A stretch of DNA of 64,000 bases from Cyclobacterium plantarum (GCF_011290685.1 NZ_JAANYN010000003.1:479341-543340), one strand, 5' to 3'. Positions 46,600-55,548 are shown, counted from the first letter of the stretch. Numbers and translations: made by a program. Notes: generated by a model from the letters alone, not told the origin.

Positions 46600-48915
46600 T
46601 CAGGACTTCAGTAATTTCAATCGAATTTCCCTGGCGGCCTCCACCATCACTTTGAGTGCGGCCTCCGTTTCCTCCCATTTTCTGGTTTTTAAACCACAAT
46701 CCGGGTTGACCCAAAGTTGTTCTGATGGAATGACTTTTTCGGCCTTTTCAATCAGATCGACCATTTCTTTTTTTGAAGGAACCCTTGGCGCATGAATATC
46801 ATAGACGCCCGGCCCAATTTCATTGGGGTAGTTGAAATCTGCAAAGGCATCCAACAGTTTCATTTGGGAACGGGAACATTCAATGGTGATCACATCCGCA
46901 TCCATGGCGACTATGCTTTCCATGATGTCATTGAATTCGGAGTAGCACATGTGGGTGTGGATTTGGGTATCGTCCTGTACCCCGGAGCTGGAGATACGGA
47001 AAGCTTGTACTGCCCAATCCAGGTAAGCCTTCCAGTTACTTTTTTTCAACGGAAGTCCTTCCCGGATGGCAGGTTCATCTATTTGGATGATCTTAATGCC
47101 TGCCCTTTCCAGATCCATTACTTCTTCCCTAATGGCCAGAGCAATCTGCTTACAGGTTTCGGAACGGGGCTGATCATTCCGTACAAAGGACCATTGCAGG
47201 ATGGTGACCGGTCCGGTGAGCATTCCCTTTACCCATTTTCTGGTCAATGACTGGGCATAGCTGGACCAGAATACGGTCATGGGAGCCGGACGGGAAATAT
47301 CTCCATAAATTATGGGTGGCTTCACACAGCGGCTGCCATAGCTTTGAACCCAACCATTTTGGGTAAAGGCAAATCCATTCAGTTGTTCCCCAAAATATTC
47401 TACCATGTCATTCCTTTCAAATTCCCCATGTACCAGCAAGTCCAGGCCAATGTCTTCCTGCTTTCGAATGGCTGCTGCTATTGCCTGTTTTACCAGCTCC
47501 TGGTATTCCATTTCCCCGATTTCTCCTTTCTTTCGTTTGGCCCGCCAATTCCTGACCTCCTGGGTCTGAGGGAATGAGCCTATAGTGGTGGTGGGGAATA
47601 AGGGGAAATTTAAAGTGGCTTGCTGTAAAATTTTTCTTGCTGGATGCTCGCTGCGACTACTGGCATCCGTATTCCCGATGGCCCTGGTCTTTTTCCTGAC
47701 TTCCTGATTTTGGATCAGCGTAGAAGTCTGCCTGTTATGGATTGTAATTTGGTTATCAAGGAGCAGCTGCAGATTCGATGGTTTTTCCGGATGTATAACT
47801 AGCTGCTTCAAGACGCTCACTTCCCCTATTTTTTGTCTGGCAAAAGCCATCCAGGCTTTGATTTCCGGAAGGAGCTGTTGCTCATTTTTTTCTTCTTCCA
47901 GGTCATGGGGAACATGCAGCAGGGAGGAGGAAGGGGCGATCATGATGCGGTTTCTACCTATTTTTCGGACCGCCTTTTGAATGATTTCCAATGAGGATTG
48001 AAAATCATTTTTCCAGATATTCCTGCCATCAATCAGGCCCAGAGAAAGGGTCAGGTTTTCTGGCAGTTGATCCAATGCCTCCTCTAATTGTTTCGGACAG
48101 CGTACCATGTCCAGGTGCAAGGCACAAATGGGTAAAGATAAGGCTAACGGCAGGTTTTCTTCCAGTCCACCAAAATAAGTGGCAACCAATATTTTCAGGT
48201 GAGGAAATGCCTTTCTGATCTTTGCATAAACCCATGGATACATTTCCCTGGCTTTTTGGGTTAAGTCCATGGTAAGAAATGGCTCGTCAAATTGGACCCA
48301 TTCTGCCCCCGAGGCATCCAACTCGGCTAGAATTTCCAGATATACGGGCAATAGTTGATCTATCAGGTTCAACCTGTCAAAACCAGGTTCCTTTTCTTTT
48401 CCCAATAAAAGATAGGAGAGTGGACCAATGATGACTGGTTTTGTTTTGATTCCATCCTGTTCGGCCACCAAAAATTCATTGGTGATTTTGGACGAAAAAA
48501 GACGGAATTTCTGGTTTTTGGTGAATTCAGGGACAATATAGTGATAGTTGCTGTCAAACCATTTGGTCATTTCCATGGCAGTAAGGTCTAGCCCGTCATT
48601 TTGGTATCCCCTGGCCATGGCAAAATACAGGTCCAGATCTGTATTTTTCTTGTCGAGTATTACATCGTGGTACCGTTCCGGAATGGCTCCTAATGCCAGG
48701 GACATGTCAAGTACCTGGTCGTAAAAAGAAAAATCATTGGATGGAATCAGGTCTATTCCGGCCTCCTGTTGCGTTCTCCAGTTTTTGATCCGGATGTTCC
48801 ATCCGGTCCGGACCAGTTCTTCCTGGGTGATTTCGCCTGACCAATACTTTTCACAGGCTTTTTTGAGTTCTCTTTTGGCACCTATGCGCGGGTAGCCAAG
48901 ATTGTGCGTTTGCAT
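46600..48915 (-). CDS. metE: cobalamin-independent methionine synthase
   Basis: 771-residue zinc enzyme that transfers the methyl group of 5-methyltetrahydropteroyltriglutamate to homocysteine. The N-terminal domain starts HNLGYPRIGAKRELKKA; the catalytic domain has FPTTTIGSFPQTQEVR, QIDEPAIREGLP, and the zinc ligands in THMCYSEFND (His, Cys) and VNPDCGLKTR (Cys). The leader carries a cobalamin riboswitch, so the gene should be silenced when B12 is present. This implies that the organism also has, or can take up B12 for, a MetH enzyme elsewhere. Confidence 0.97.
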   Translation of the reverse strand: MQTHNLGYPRIGAKRELKKACEKYWSGEITQEELVRTGWNIRIKNWRTQQEAGIDLIPSNDFSFYDQVLDMSLALGAIPERYHDVILDKKNTDLDLYFAMARGYQNDGLDLTAMEMTKWFDSNYHYIVPEFTKNQKFRLFSSKITNEFLVAEQDGIKTKPVIIGPLSYLLLGKEKEPGFDRLNLIDQLLPVYLEILAELDASGAEWVQFDEPFLTMDLTQKAREMYPWVYAKIRKAFPHLKILVATYFGGLEENLPLALSLPICALHLDMVRCPKQLEEALDQLPENLTLSLGLIDGRNIWKNDFQSSLEIIQKAVRKIGRNRIMIAPSSSLLHVPHDLEEEKNEQQLLPEIKAWMAFARQKIGEVSVLKQLVIHPEKPSNLQLLLDNQITIHNRQTSTLIQNQEVRKKTRAIGNTDASSRSEHPARKILQQATLNFPLFPTTTIGSFPQTQEVRNWRAKRKKGEIGEMEYQELVKQAIAAAIRKQEDIGLDLLVHGEFERNDMVEYFGEQLNGFAFTQNGWVQSYGSRCVKPPIIYGDISRPAPMTVFWSSYAQSLTRKWVKGMLTGPVTILQWSFVRNDQPRSETCKQIALAIREEVMDLERAGIKIIQIDEPAIREGLPLKKSNWKAYLDWAVQAFRISSSGVQDDTQIHTHMCYSEFNDIMESIVAMDADVITIECSRSQMKLLDAFADFNYPNEIGPGVYDIHAPRVPSKKEMVDLIEKAEKVIPSEQLWVNPDCGLKTRKWEETEAALKVMVEAAREIRLKLLKS

Positions 48916-49111
48916 GTTCTTTTAACTTTTAAAAGATTAAAATTGAGTTAAAAGCCCTTTTGCTTTATTTCACAACGCCTTGAAAAATCGAAGAAGGTGG
49001 AGAAATTTAAATGCAAAAGTATGGACACACCAATCCCGATCAGAAATAGTTGTCTTCCTTAATATTGCACCTAACATGACACCCTGCTTCAAATCGCGAA
49101 AGCATTGTCAA

Positions 49112-49132
49112 TCCTGTCTGACGGTAAACAGG
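49112..49132 (-). promoter_or_regulatory. hairpin between riboswitch and metE
   Basis: CCTGT and ACAGG arms (with CTGACGGTAA between them) lie just after the riboswitch aptamer on the minus strand. No U-run follows, so it is more likely part of a translation- or anti-structure-type expression platform than a terminator. Confidence 0.35.
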
Positions 49133-49140
49133 GCGGAACA

Positions 49141-49312
49141 GGCAGGTCTCCTGACTTGTAACATTTTTACCATCCTTCCCAGCCCGCTGAATGCGGGACA
49201 GTGGATATTCTCGGGTAAAAACCTTTGGCGTTACTTACAGTTGCGCGACAGTTCGTGATTTGCACACGATTCCCTATTCATTTACCATTAAGTAAAACCT
49301 GTTCCGGTTGCT
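49141..49312 (-). promoter_or_regulatory. cobalamin riboswitch upstream of metE
   Basis: On the minus strand the 3' end reads AGTCAGGAGACCTGCC, the conserved closing sequence of the aptamer, and the middle holds CGCGCAACTGTAAGTAACG, matching the B12-box and the ACTGTAA core, with GGGAATCGTGTGCAAATC before it. Boundaries are approximate. It lies about 225 bp upstream of metE. A TACATTTG -7 box at 49341-49348 supplies the promoter. Confidence 0.93.
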
Positions 49313-49340
49313 AAGAAATAAAAAAGAACTTATTTAAAAA

Positions 49341-49348
49341 CAAATGTA
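49341..49348 (-). promoter_or_regulatory. TAnnTTTG -7 box of the riboswitch-metE transcript
   Basis: TACATTTG on the minus strand, about 30 bp before the aptamer, with a TTG (49372-49374) 23 bp further upstream, slightly longer than the usual spacing. Confidence 0.6.
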
Positions 49349-49438
49349 GAACCTTAAAAGCTTTTTTCCATCAATCATTTGCAAAAGATCATCAAGAACC
49401 GCCAGGTAATTGTAAAAAATAATTATACTAACCTGAAC

Positions 49439-49790
49439 TTACAACTCTCCAAACACCTCGTCCAGGTCCAATTCAAACCACGGAAGTGCCTGAGACACCA
49501 CCCGATCACCGAAGGTAAATAATCGGGAGGGGCGGTATTTTCCGGTTTCCAGGGTATAGATCAGCAGGGTACGTTCGTCGGGATGAACCACCAGTATTCC
49601 TTCACGCCGGAGGCTTCGTACACCTCATATTTCAATTGTACTTCTTTTTTATTATTTCCCGGAGAGAGGATCTCCACGATCAGGTCCGGGGCACCCACAC
49701 AGCCCAGCTCGTCCAGCTTTTCCGGATTGCAGACCACACAGAGGTCTGGCTGCACCAAGGTATCGACATCTTCATGCTTTCATTTGCTCC
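49439..49790 (-). pseudogene. Uma2 family endonuclease, C-terminal fragment, frameshifted
   Basis: C-terminal two-thirds of a Uma2 (DUF820) restriction-like nuclease, closely similar to the intact copy at 54182-54784. It begins around HEDVDTLVQPDL, keeps CVGAPDLIVEILSPGNN, and then loses frame at VKEYW, where one C of ACCACCC is missing relative to the intact gene; the rest continues in another frame to a matching TAA at 49439-49441. The N-terminal third lies at 50605-50727, separated by unrelated DNA. The gene is dead. Confidence 0.85.
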
Positions 49791-49807
49791 AACCCATTTA
49801 CTTCCAA

Positions 49808-50326
49808 TCAGGCTACTTGAAGCTTCACCACTTCCAGTTCGGTACCTTTCTCATAGGCTTCCTTTCCTTTATCCAAGACCAGTTGTGTCGTTTCAGCGGA
49901 AAGGTAGTAATGCCCACAATTGGTACAAACTTCTGCAGGCACATTTTTAATCAACACAATGGTTTCACCTTTTTCCAGTGTCACGGTTACATAACCTTTT
50001 TCGGTGGTACCGTTTTTACATAAGGAGCATTCCAATTTGGTCTTCATTTTAAAATTTCCATCCCACAATTTGGGGTCAGGTTCATTGGCTGTAATGACTA
50101 CACACTCGTTTTTATTTACACCAATAACCAGGTGAATGGGCCTTTTCGAAATGTGTCCCAATAGCAAACAGTTGGGAAATGGCTTATCATCCGGGTAATC
50201 TTGGATGATTTCCCCAAAATCGACAATCATTCGAGTATTTTCAACGGAAATATCTCGCTTGAACATTTGATTTATGGCATGATCGCTGAAAATCAAATTT
50301 TCGCAATGAATGTCATTTGGATTCAT
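49808..50326 (-). CDS. DUF4258 - YgiT-type zinc-finger fusion protein
   Basis: 172-residue protein joining two domains normally encoded by two adjacent genes. N-terminal DUF4258 domain (1-92): FSDHAINQMFKRDIS, then PFPNCLLLGHISKRPIHLVIGV and VVITANEPDPKLW. C-terminal YgiT-type zinc finger (93-172): CSLCKNGTTEKGYVTV and VCTNCGHYYLS, with four Cys in two pairs. An internal Met (NFKMKTKLEC) probably marks the ancestral second start. The usual pair resembles a toxin-antitoxin arrangement; here the halves form one chain. The gene sits inside the remains of a Uma2 gene. Confidence 0.82.
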   Translation of the reverse strand: MNPNDIHCENLIFSDHAINQMFKRDISVENTRMIVDFGEIIQDYPDDKPFPNCLLLGHISKRPIHLVIGVNKNECVVITANEPDPKLWDGNFKMKTKLECSLCKNGTTEKGYVTVTLEKGETIVLIKNVPAEVCTNCGHYYLSAETTQLVLDKGKEAYEKGTELEVVKLQVA

Positions 50327-50604
50327 CCTTGATTAAAATTTACGCCATTTGCCGATGTAGCGAAGCGTCTTCGGTTAGGCCTCAGCCGATAATAACAAAT
50401 ATATTGATATTTTCTACCCAAAAAATACTGTGATTCGATAATTTCGAAATTGAAAGGTTGCTTATCGCTATGACCTCAGTAAGGTCGAGCTAGCGGGAAG
50501 GAAGAAGGGGGGCAATCCATTTGAACTGACTTCTCTCTGGACACAATTTTTTTCGAAGCTGACAATAATCAGAGGGGCAAAGCTGAAAACCCAAGCTTAC
50601 AACG
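50327..50604. other. intergenic DNA inside the broken Uma2 locus
   Basis: About 280 bp with no gene. It is the right part of the DNA lying between the two Uma2 fragments and presumably carries the promoter of the DUF4258-YgiT gene. Confidence 0.4.
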
Positions 50605-50727
50605 CCCCAAAAACCTTTCCCGGATCAGCTTGACCATTTCGTCCAGCTGCCAGGAAAGGTAGTCCGCATTGGAATAATGGCCGTATCCGGAAAGGGTTTT
50701 TTGGACGTTATTTTGGGGCTTTTCCAT
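50605..50727 (-). pseudogene. Uma2 family endonuclease, N-terminal fragment
   Basis: Starts MEKPQNNVQ at 50725-50727 and continues SGYGHYSNADYLSWQLDEMV then KLIRE, matching the first 36 or so residues of the intact Uma2 protein at 54182-54784. Similarity stops near 50605, where a base of CCTTTCCCC is missing. The middle of the gene (about residues 37-95) is absent from the locus. Confidence 0.85.
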
Positions 50728-50900
50728 ATTTTGGGCAAACCGAAAGTAATTAATAAAGATAACAAGATTTGGGCAAATCGGCCAGGGCTACAAAGCTGAT
50801 AATCCAGACCCGGCAATATAACCACCGACCAGCAGGTTTGGTCCCAGGACTACTTGTAAATGTAGCGTTTTGCAGGTCTTTTTCGTCTTTAAAGGAGGGC
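50728..50900. repeat. segment paralogous to 54785-54935
   Basis: The upstream flank of the broken Uma2 gene shares AAAGATAACAAGATTTGGGC and the following AAATC(G/C)GCCAGGG with the flank of the intact Uma2 gene at 54819-54848. Weaker similarity continues to TTTTTCGTCTT. In both places a divergent lipoprotein gene follows, so the loci look like a duplicated segment. Confidence 0.65.
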
Positions 50901-50976
50901 ACGAAAGGATTAGGACGGCAAAAATTTATATTATATATTTAGGTATAATTTAACCGGAGTTGGTTTTTAATAATAA

Positions 50977-51456
50977 ATGATCAGAATGGAGGTGTCACAG
51001 TTTTTTTTTAACAAGTGGATGCTGCTAGTGGGGATTGTCCTCACATTTCATTCCTGTGTTAATCGGGAAGATGAACCTCCTAAAATTGAGATACCTGTCG
51101 ATACCTATTGGATGTATTCAAGCAATTGTTTGAGGGAGAATTTTGAAAAGAATTTTTTGAATCAGCAAACCCTCCGGATCACAGACAAAAAAGGTTTTGA
51201 GGTGCTGGTTTCCTGTTCTGTGGAACTTCCTGAGATAGATTTTAATGAATTTTTCCTTTCGGTTACCAGGATTGAAACCATGAAATATCCAAATTTTAGG
51301 GATCAGGGCTTGTATTTAGAAAATGAAACTGAACTTGTATATAAAATAAACATTGATCTTTCTGACTTTAATAGTATAGGTATTATTTATTGTTTCGGTG
51401 TTATTCCCATTGATTTTTCTCAAGATGAGATCAGGGTCCAGGTTATCGAACATTAG
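50977..51456 (+). CDS. hypothetical lipoprotein
   Basis: 159-residue predicted lipoprotein: basic N-terminus, hydrophobic core (MLLVGIVLTFHSC, lipobox FHSC at about 27), then an acidic/Pro-rich linker (REDEPPKIEIP) and alternating strands (KGFEVLVSC, LVYKINIDL, DEIRVQVIEH) suggesting a beta-sandwich. No family recognised. A second ATG lies three codons in. It overlaps the next gene by 32 bp. AT-rich compared with the housekeeping genes. Confidence 0.6.
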   Translation: MIRMEVSQFFFNKWMLLVGIVLTFHSCVNREDEPPKIEIPVDTYWMYSSNCLRENFEKNFLNQQTLRITDKKGFEVLVSCSVELPEIDFNEFFLSVTRIETMKYPNFRDQGLYLENETELVYKINIDLSDFNSIGIIYCFGVIPIDFSQDEIRVQVIEH

Positions 51457-51913
51457 ACTTTTCAAGATCAAGCCAAATGCAGTTTTTACAGGCAATTGGT
51501 TGATTTGGGTAGGAATGGTATTTCTTATTCCGATTCTTGGCGGATGCCAGGACAATGATGAAACACCCGTTTTTCAGGCCGAAGGGTACCTGATTGGGCA
51601 CCACCCCTGCGTTCGCGATGCTACAGTAACAACGAGTAAAGGAGAAGGCAAAGGCTACCTGGTGGCAACTATTGGTGCCAACCCCGATACCTTGATGTTG
51701 TTTGGGGTACCAACCGACATGTTTGATGTTCCATTGGAATGGCACAGTTTTCTGCCAGACGAGAGTCGTGATATGTTCAAAATGAGATTTTCCTATCAGA
51801 AATCGCAGGAAAACATTGGTTCACGATACCATTGTTTTGGTTATTTTCCAGGGCGTATATTGCGCTATCTGGATTCAGAATATATAGTCTTGAAGGCAGA
51901 AAAAATCCATTGA
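51425..51913 (+). CDS. hypothetical lipoprotein
   Basis: 162-residue predicted lipoprotein from the ATG at 51425 (a GTG nine codons upstream is possible). An unusually long basic N-terminus (RSGSRLSNIRLFKIKPN) precedes the core LIWVGMVFLIPILGGC; the lipid-anchored Cys is near residue 41. The mature part contains HHPCVRDATVTT and YHCFGYFPGR and may be a small beta-barrel. Unrecognised family. It overlaps the preceding lipoprotein gene, so the two are probably co-translated. Confidence 0.6.
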   Translation: MRSGSRLSNIRLFKIKPNAVFTGNWLIWVGMVFLIPILGGCQDNDETPVFQAEGYLIGHHPCVRDATVTTSKGEGKGYLVATIGANPDTLMLFGVPTDMFDVPLEWHSFLPDESRDMFKMRFSYQKSQENIGSRYHCFGYFPGRILRYLDSEYIVLKAEKIH

Positions 51914-51991
51914 GCTCGGATCGAAGACCTGAATAGGTCACCTGTAAGGATGAATTTTTGCTACAGGGTGGATCAGCTTGAAATGAATTGC

Positions 51992-53230
51992 CTATTTCGG
52001 ATTAAACACCTCATTAATCTCAGCAATGGAAATCCCCAATAATTGCCGGGCGATTTCATCTAGTGTGCCTTCCTCTCCGGTAAAGTGGTATACATGGTGG
52101 AAATGCGCCATGCTTTCTCTTGGAGAAAGAAAGGCAGCGGGAGAAACACTCTCTAATTCGTAAAACGGCCCCATCTGGCTTCCATCCGCCAAAGGGCCAT
52201 CATTATAAGCGTTGACGGCATCTCCTTTGAAAGGATCGGCTTCGGTGTTCCATTCCTGATTGAGGTAGGGCAGTTCAGAAGCGATATTGAAGGTAGTAAT
52301 GGTTAATACCTTGTGAAGCGGATCGTAGCTGCCGGCCATGGGAAGGGCTCTTTCGGGAGAGACACCTACTTTTCCTCTGCTTTGGCCATCTGCCTTCAGG
52401 AACAGGTGGTTGTTGGTGATGGTTATTCTTTCCTCCGGAATCGTTCCGAAATAGTTGGTGGTGAGGCCTGCTTTTGTTTCGTTTGGTTGGAGAGGTAGCA
52501 CAATGGTGGTTTCCGGGCTGGGTTTGAACATGTCCAAGACCCAGATGCAGGGAGCTCCGGTTTCTCGGGTCCATGGAAAGTCTCCTGTATTTTGAATGGA
52601 ATTGATGGTTTCGTACCCTACCATCTTGATGGAGGAGACATCGGCGGTCAATTCGGTGTTTGCTAAAATTCCTTCCTCTTCCAGAAGTGTAATGATCCGT
52701 TGTATTTTTAATGAAAACTCCGTTCCCTGATAGTTGGTAATTGACGTGGATTTGGTCATGGAGACTTTCCTGGAGCTCGCCTCGATTTTTTCCCAGGCTT
52801 CGTGGTCGATGGCTGCAGGGGTATGCCAGTTTTCAAATTCCATTTTTTCTCCTGGTTCAAAGAACAAAGAGAAGGTATTTCCTTCCGGTCCCAGCCACAG
52901 GCGGCTTTCGCCTCCATAGGCATTCATGTGCTCGTCCAGGGGGCCTTCAAATGCTTCATGGTTTATCCAGCCAAAGCTCTCTCCCTGATCACCTGTTGCA
53001 GTGGAGGTGAACACCTTGCCCTGGTATTTGGGGGATACCAGGACTTTGGCCTGTTTGTCTTCCGTACTCAGCTCGATAAGTTGCGGATCGTATTTTTCCA
53101 AAAACGTTTTATCCTGCAAATAATTAGTGGGGACCTCTGGGGGAATCTGATTTTCTTTTTGGCGTTCTGAACAAGAATGAATACCGATAAAAATGCTGAT
53201 AAAGGCAAAAGCAAGGAGGAATTTGTTCAT
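51992..53230 (-). CDS. DUF6786 family lipoprotein
   Basis: 412-residue exported lipoprotein from the ATG at 53228-53230; the frame continues upstream but the lipoprotein signal (NKFLLAFAFISIFIGIHSC) begins here. Features: KVLVSPKYQGKVFTST, GGESRLWLGPEGN, PWTRETGAPCIWVLDMF and SMAHFHHVYHF. The pattern resembles the DUF6786 family of Bacteroidota, which is uncharacterised and reminiscent of galactose-mutarotase-like sugar-binding folds. A role in carbohydrate handling is only a guess. The assignment is from recall of the family pattern. Confidence 0.7.
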   Translation of the reverse strand: MNKFLLAFAFISIFIGIHSCSERQKENQIPPEVPTNYLQDKTFLEKYDPQLIELSTEDKQAKVLVSPKYQGKVFTSTATGDQGESFGWINHEAFEGPLDEHMNAYGGESRLWLGPEGNTFSLFFEPGEKMEFENWHTPAAIDHEAWEKIEASSRKVSMTKSTSITNYQGTEFSLKIQRIITLLEEEGILANTELTADVSSIKMVGYETINSIQNTGDFPWTRETGAPCIWVLDMFKPSPETTIVLPLQPNETKAGLTTNYFGTIPEERITITNNHLFLKADGQSRGKVGVSPERALPMAGSYDPLHKVLTITTFNIASELPYLNQEWNTEADPFKGDAVNAYNDGPLADGSQMGPFYELESVSPAAFLSPRESMAHFHHVYHFTGEEGTLDEIARQLLGISIAEINEVFNPK

Positions 53231-53462
53231 TTCGGACAGATTATTAGGTGTTTTGAAAGCAATTATACCAAAAAACCCAGATGGTGCAATAGGATTCGTA
53301 ATGATTCCTTTGGGTAGCATAAGGTCTATTGCCTATGCTGAGTTTAAGATTTTAAGTAAATTTGAATATACAAATCGAAAATACAAATAGCTGAATTGAC
53401 AGGTCTGTCTGATACAGATTGAAAGTTTTAAATGCTGTATATTTACATAAAAGATTTGCACC

Positions 53463-53690
53463 ATGGTGGACTACAAACAAATTATAACCATTGAACCGGG
53501 TAAGCGGGGAGGTAAACCATGCATACGGGGAATGCGGATTACTGTAAGTGATATTTTAGGTTGGATGGCTTCAGGAATGACGGTTCAAGATATCCTAGCC
53601 GATTTTGACGAATTGACTGAAGAAGATATTTATGCAGCATTAAGTTTTGCCGCTGATAGGGAAAATAAGGTCTATAAAATCGCTATATGA
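53463..53690 (+). CDS. DUF433 family antitoxin
   Basis: 75-residue DNA-binding antitoxin with a winged-helix-like DUF433 fold: GKRGGKPCIRGMRITVSDIL, then ASGMTVQDILADFDELTEEDIYAAL. The stop overlaps the start of the DUF5615 toxin by 4 bp (ATGA), the standard arrangement of this toxin-antitoxin type (VapB45-like). Autoregulation of the pair is expected from the family. Confidence 0.93.
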   Translation: MVDYKQIITIEPGKRGGKPCIRGMRITVSDILGWMASGMTVQDILADFDELTEEDIYAALSFAADRENKVYKIAI

Positions 53691-54028
53691 AGTTTTTGTT
53701 TGATCAGAATATTTCTCACAAAATATTAAAATTTATCCCCAATCAATTTTCTGCCTCAAGCACTATCAAAAAGGAAGGTTTACTCAATGCTACTGACCGT
53801 GAAATTTGGGAATTTGCAAAGCAAAATGGCTATATTATTGTCACTAATGATTCTGATTTCAATGATTTAAATTTGTTATTTGGATTTCCTCCAAAAATTA
53901 TTTGGATCCGAACAGGTAATCTTGCTACACAGGACCTGGCTGATCTACTGATAGCAAATGCGGAGGAGATCATTAAATTCAATGAAGATGAAGACTATGG
54001 TTGTTTTGAAATAGTGAGAATGAAATAA
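53687..54028 (+). CDS. DUF5615 family PIN-like toxin
   Basis: 113-residue PIN-like (Mut7-C/VapC45-type) protein, the toxin partner of the DUF433 protein. Acidic residues expected to hold metal: Asp6 in FLFDQNIS, Asp in TNDSDFNDL, Glu/Asp near DREIWEFAK. Length is normal for the family. Ribonuclease activity is inferred. A weak CCCGAT-TAAAG-ATCGGG hairpin (54056-54072) follows. Confidence 0.92.
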   Translation: MKFLFDQNISHKILKFIPNQFSASSTIKKEGLLNATDREIWEFAKQNGYIIVTNDSDFNDLNLLFGFPPKIIWIRTGNLATQDLADLLIANAEEIIKFNEDEDYGCFEIVRMK

Positions 54029-54055
54029 AAATAGTAAGCTTAAAGGTACTGTTTT

Positions 54056-54078
54056 CCCGATTAAAGATCGGGCTTATT
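54056..54078 (+). terminator. weak hairpin after the toxin gene
   Basis: CCCGAT and ATCGGG arms with loop TAAAG, followed by CTTATTT. A short, interrupted T-run makes it a poor terminator. Confidence 0.4.
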
Positions 54079-54181
54079 TCTTAGGGGATCTGGTGTATAA
54101 TTGAAAAAGGTAGTAACTGCGAAATGCTTCATTTTTTTGGTAGTTACTTACAATAAAAGGCAAAAAGTTAAAAATCTGAGT

Positions 54182-54784
54182 TTACAACTCCCCAAACACC
54201 TCATCCAGATCCAAAACAAACCCCGGAAGTGCCTGGGACCTTATCCGATCACCAAAAGTAAATAGCCGGGAGGGGCGGTATTTCCCGGCTTCCAGGGTAT
54301 AGATCAGCAAAGTACGCTCGTCGGGATGTACCACCCAGTATTCCTTCACACCGGAGGTTTCGTACACTTCGTATTTCAGTTGAATCTCTATCTTGTTATT
54401 TCCCGGAGAGAGGATCTCCACGATCAGGTCCGGGGCACCCACACAGCCCAGCTCATCCAGCTTATTCGGGTCACAAACCACGCAAAGATCCGGCTGCACG
54501 ACGGTGTCAATATCCTCGTGTCGCCTTGATGCTAAGGGAAGCCGCACATCGAAGGGTGCCGGATATACTTTGCAAGTTTTTTCTTTCAAAAATTCATAAA
54601 ACCTGTTGGCCAATATCATGGAGACTTCTTGGTGAATCCGCCTGGGGGCGGCGGCCGCCTGTCGGAATACCTTTCCCCGAATCAGCTCCACCATCTCATC
54701 CAACTGCCAGGTGAGGTAATCGGCATAAGAATAGTTTCCATACCCGGCAATGGGTTCATTGACTTTATCTTGGGGCTTTTCCAT
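54182..54784 (-). CDS. Uma2 family restriction endonuclease-like protein (DUF820)
   Basis: 200-residue PD-(D/E)XK-fold protein of the Uma2 family. Motifs: ELIRGKVF, VQPDLCVVCDPNKLD, GAPDLIVEILSPGNN (the Asp and Glu-x-x positions) and KEYWVVHPDERTLLIY. Most members have no known function; many multiply in cyanobacteria and in Bacteroidota. This copy is intact, while a paralogue 4 kb to the left (49439-50727) is broken. It is transcribed divergently from a lipoprotein gene. Confidence 0.9.
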   Translation of the reverse strand: MEKPQDKVNEPIAGYGNYSYADYLTWQLDEMVELIRGKVFRQAAAAPRRIHQEVSMILANRFYEFLKEKTCKVYPAPFDVRLPLASRRHEDIDTVVQPDLCVVCDPNKLDELGCVGAPDLIVEILSPGNNKIEIQLKYEVYETSGVKEYWVVHPDERTLLIYTLEAGKYRPSRLFTFGDRIRSQALPGFVLDLDEVFGEL

Positions 54785-55040
54785 AGTTGCTATACCAATT
54801 AAGAACTATTTCTAAAGATAACAAGATTTGGGCAAATCCGCCAGGGTTAAAACAAGGATAAGGTATTCCGGTATAGGCATTTGGTCATGGCCTTCCCTAT
54901 CCGTCGTTATTCAGGATTTTTTCGTCTTAAAAGAAGAGGAGAGAATAATAAGGATAGTAAAAATAAAAACTACATTTTTAAATGTGTTTTTAATCCTTTC
55001 TTTTTACAAGGAGGAGGTTGACAATGTAATTTTGACTATC

Positions 55041-55481
55041 ATGAAGAGAATAGTAGTTTTTAAAAGAAAATGGATCGTTTTTTTTATTATGATTCACTCT
55101 ACGCTAATTGTGACCAGTTGTGTTGAAGACATGACTATATCTCCTCTTGAGACAGAATTCCAACTGCTTGATGCTTCAGATAATCTCACTATTTCATTTA
55201 AAGAAGGTGAGGATTTTGTATTTGACTATCGAATAGTCAATTCCGGAAACATAGATGTTTCATGGGAAGGCGCAAATGATGGATCAATCCCCCTATTTCC
55301 TGTATTTAAGATTTTAAATAAAAATGATAAATCCTTAGTAGGTTCGGTGTATGATCCAAAATTAATCCGTTTTGATTTAGACCTGGGCCGAACCCTTACA
55401 CCCGGTGAGGATGTTGTTATTAGGGTTATATGGTTAGGAAATTTGGAAAAAACCGAAGTTACATGGGGAGGTCATTGTTAG
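55041..55481 (+). CDS. hypothetical lipoprotein
   Basis: 146-residue predicted lipoprotein from the ATG at 55041; the frame is open upstream but the basic N-terminus and hydrophobic core (KWIVFFIMIHSTLIVTSC) start here. The mature part has TISFKEGEDFVFDYRIVN then SGNIDVSW and ends EVTWGGHC, resembling a single beta-sandwich domain. No family recognised. A counterpart lipoprotein gene sits in the same place beside the broken Uma2 copy, so the two may be old paralogues. Confidence 0.6.
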   Translation: MKRIVVFKRKWIVFFIMIHSTLIVTSCVEDMTISPLETEFQLLDASDNLTISFKEGEDFVFDYRIVNSGNIDVSWEGANDGSIPLFPVFKILNKNDKSLVGSVYDPKLIRFDLDLGRTLTPGEDVVIRVIWLGNLEKTEVTWGGHC

Positions 55482-55548
55482 GGGACGTCAAATTAATTTT
55501 TTATTTCACATAACATAACATTATCTTTAACTAAATATCGCAACAACC

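Noticed and set aside
48980-49258. 92-codon plus-strand ORF upstream of metE
   Set aside because: It lies on the antisense of the cobalamin riboswitch and metE leader, so conservation there is explained by the RNA.
51914-51991. Hairpins CCTGTA/TACAGG and GACCT/AGGTC between two convergent genes
   Set aside because: Short arms, no T-run on either strand; not convincing as a terminator.
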